Assembly: GCA_934700375.1 (NCBI GenBank)
Contig: CAKUXT010000140.1
Location: 1 to 5,377, forward strand
Direction: 5' to 3'
DNA length: 5,377 bases
DNA from: an uncultured Bacilli bacterium
Lineage (GTDB): Bacteria; Bacillota_I; Bacilli_A; RFN20; CAG-288
The notes under the pieces were generated by a model. It saw only the letters and a list, made by a program, of their open reading frames with translations, did not search any database and had not been told where the DNA came from. Shown piece by piece: positions 5,361 to 5,377 of this stretch (the stretch's first letter is position 1; each line of letters begins with the position of its first letter). Position numbers and translations under genes: made by a program.

Positions 5361-5377
5361 ATGGCATGGTATTATAT
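5361..5377 (+). CDS. Start of a further operon gene (truncated by window end)
   Basis: ATG 5361 opens a frame reading Met-Ala-Trp-Tyr-Tyr to the end of the window. It sits 9 nt after the activator stop and has a Shine-Dalgarno sequence, so it is likely part of the same operon. Five residues cannot identify a protein. The aromatic N-terminus is reminiscent of the small DUF3343 (putative Se/S carrier-like) proteins that begin with a similar strand, but this is only a guess. Confidence 0.5.

Overview
The window looks like chromosomal DNA from an anaerobic, gut-type, low-to-moderate GC Bacillota (Firmicutes). Evidence for this is the strong AGGAGG-type ribosome binding sites, GTG starts, moderately AT-rich codon use, a large serine recombinase of the type common in Clostridia and Erysipelotrichia, and an oxygen-sensitive radical-dehydratase type operon. 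The genus cannot be fixed from the sequence. All real genes are on the + strand.

Bases 1-789 hold the C-terminal part of a large serine recombinase whose N-terminus lies outside the window. It shows a zinc ribbon, a coiled-coil region and a low-complexity acidic/Asn-Gly tail. A terminator-like hairpin with a T7 run (716-742) lies inside the last codons of this reading frame. The stop codon may therefore come from DNA flanking an integrated element, which would put the edge of a mobile element at roughly 690-900. Bases 790-969 are a non-coding spacer with a plausible promoter (TTGTAA-N17-TATTAT). An 18-bp inverted repeat, TTGTAA-N6-TTACAA, covers its -35 box and resembles an operator of the redox repressor Rex.

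Bases 970-5377 are one tight operon (gaps of 19, 1, 24 and 9 nt). It encodes a CooC-type metallochaperone ATPase with a Cys-x-Cys metal site (970-1734), a Cys-rich small subunit of the 2-hydroxyacyl-CoA dehydratase / benzoyl-CoA reductase superfamily (1754-2968), a large subunit of the same superfamily with an N-terminal extension (2970-4538), the ATP-dependent activator or 'archerase' with its [4Fe-4S] cysteines (4563-5351), and the first codons of a further gene (5361 onward).

Inferred working model: the activator hydrolyses ATP to fire low-potential electrons into the iron-sulfur clusters of the two-subunit enzyme, while the CooC-like ATPase helps build or load a metal centre. The substrate is unknown. 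No CoA-transferase, ETF or acyl-CoA dehydrogenase is visible, unlike the classical hydroxyglutarate or phenyllactate operons. A CooC-type maturase in place of a CoA-transferase is the most interesting feature and suggests an uncharacterised ATP-driven reductase or dehydratase.
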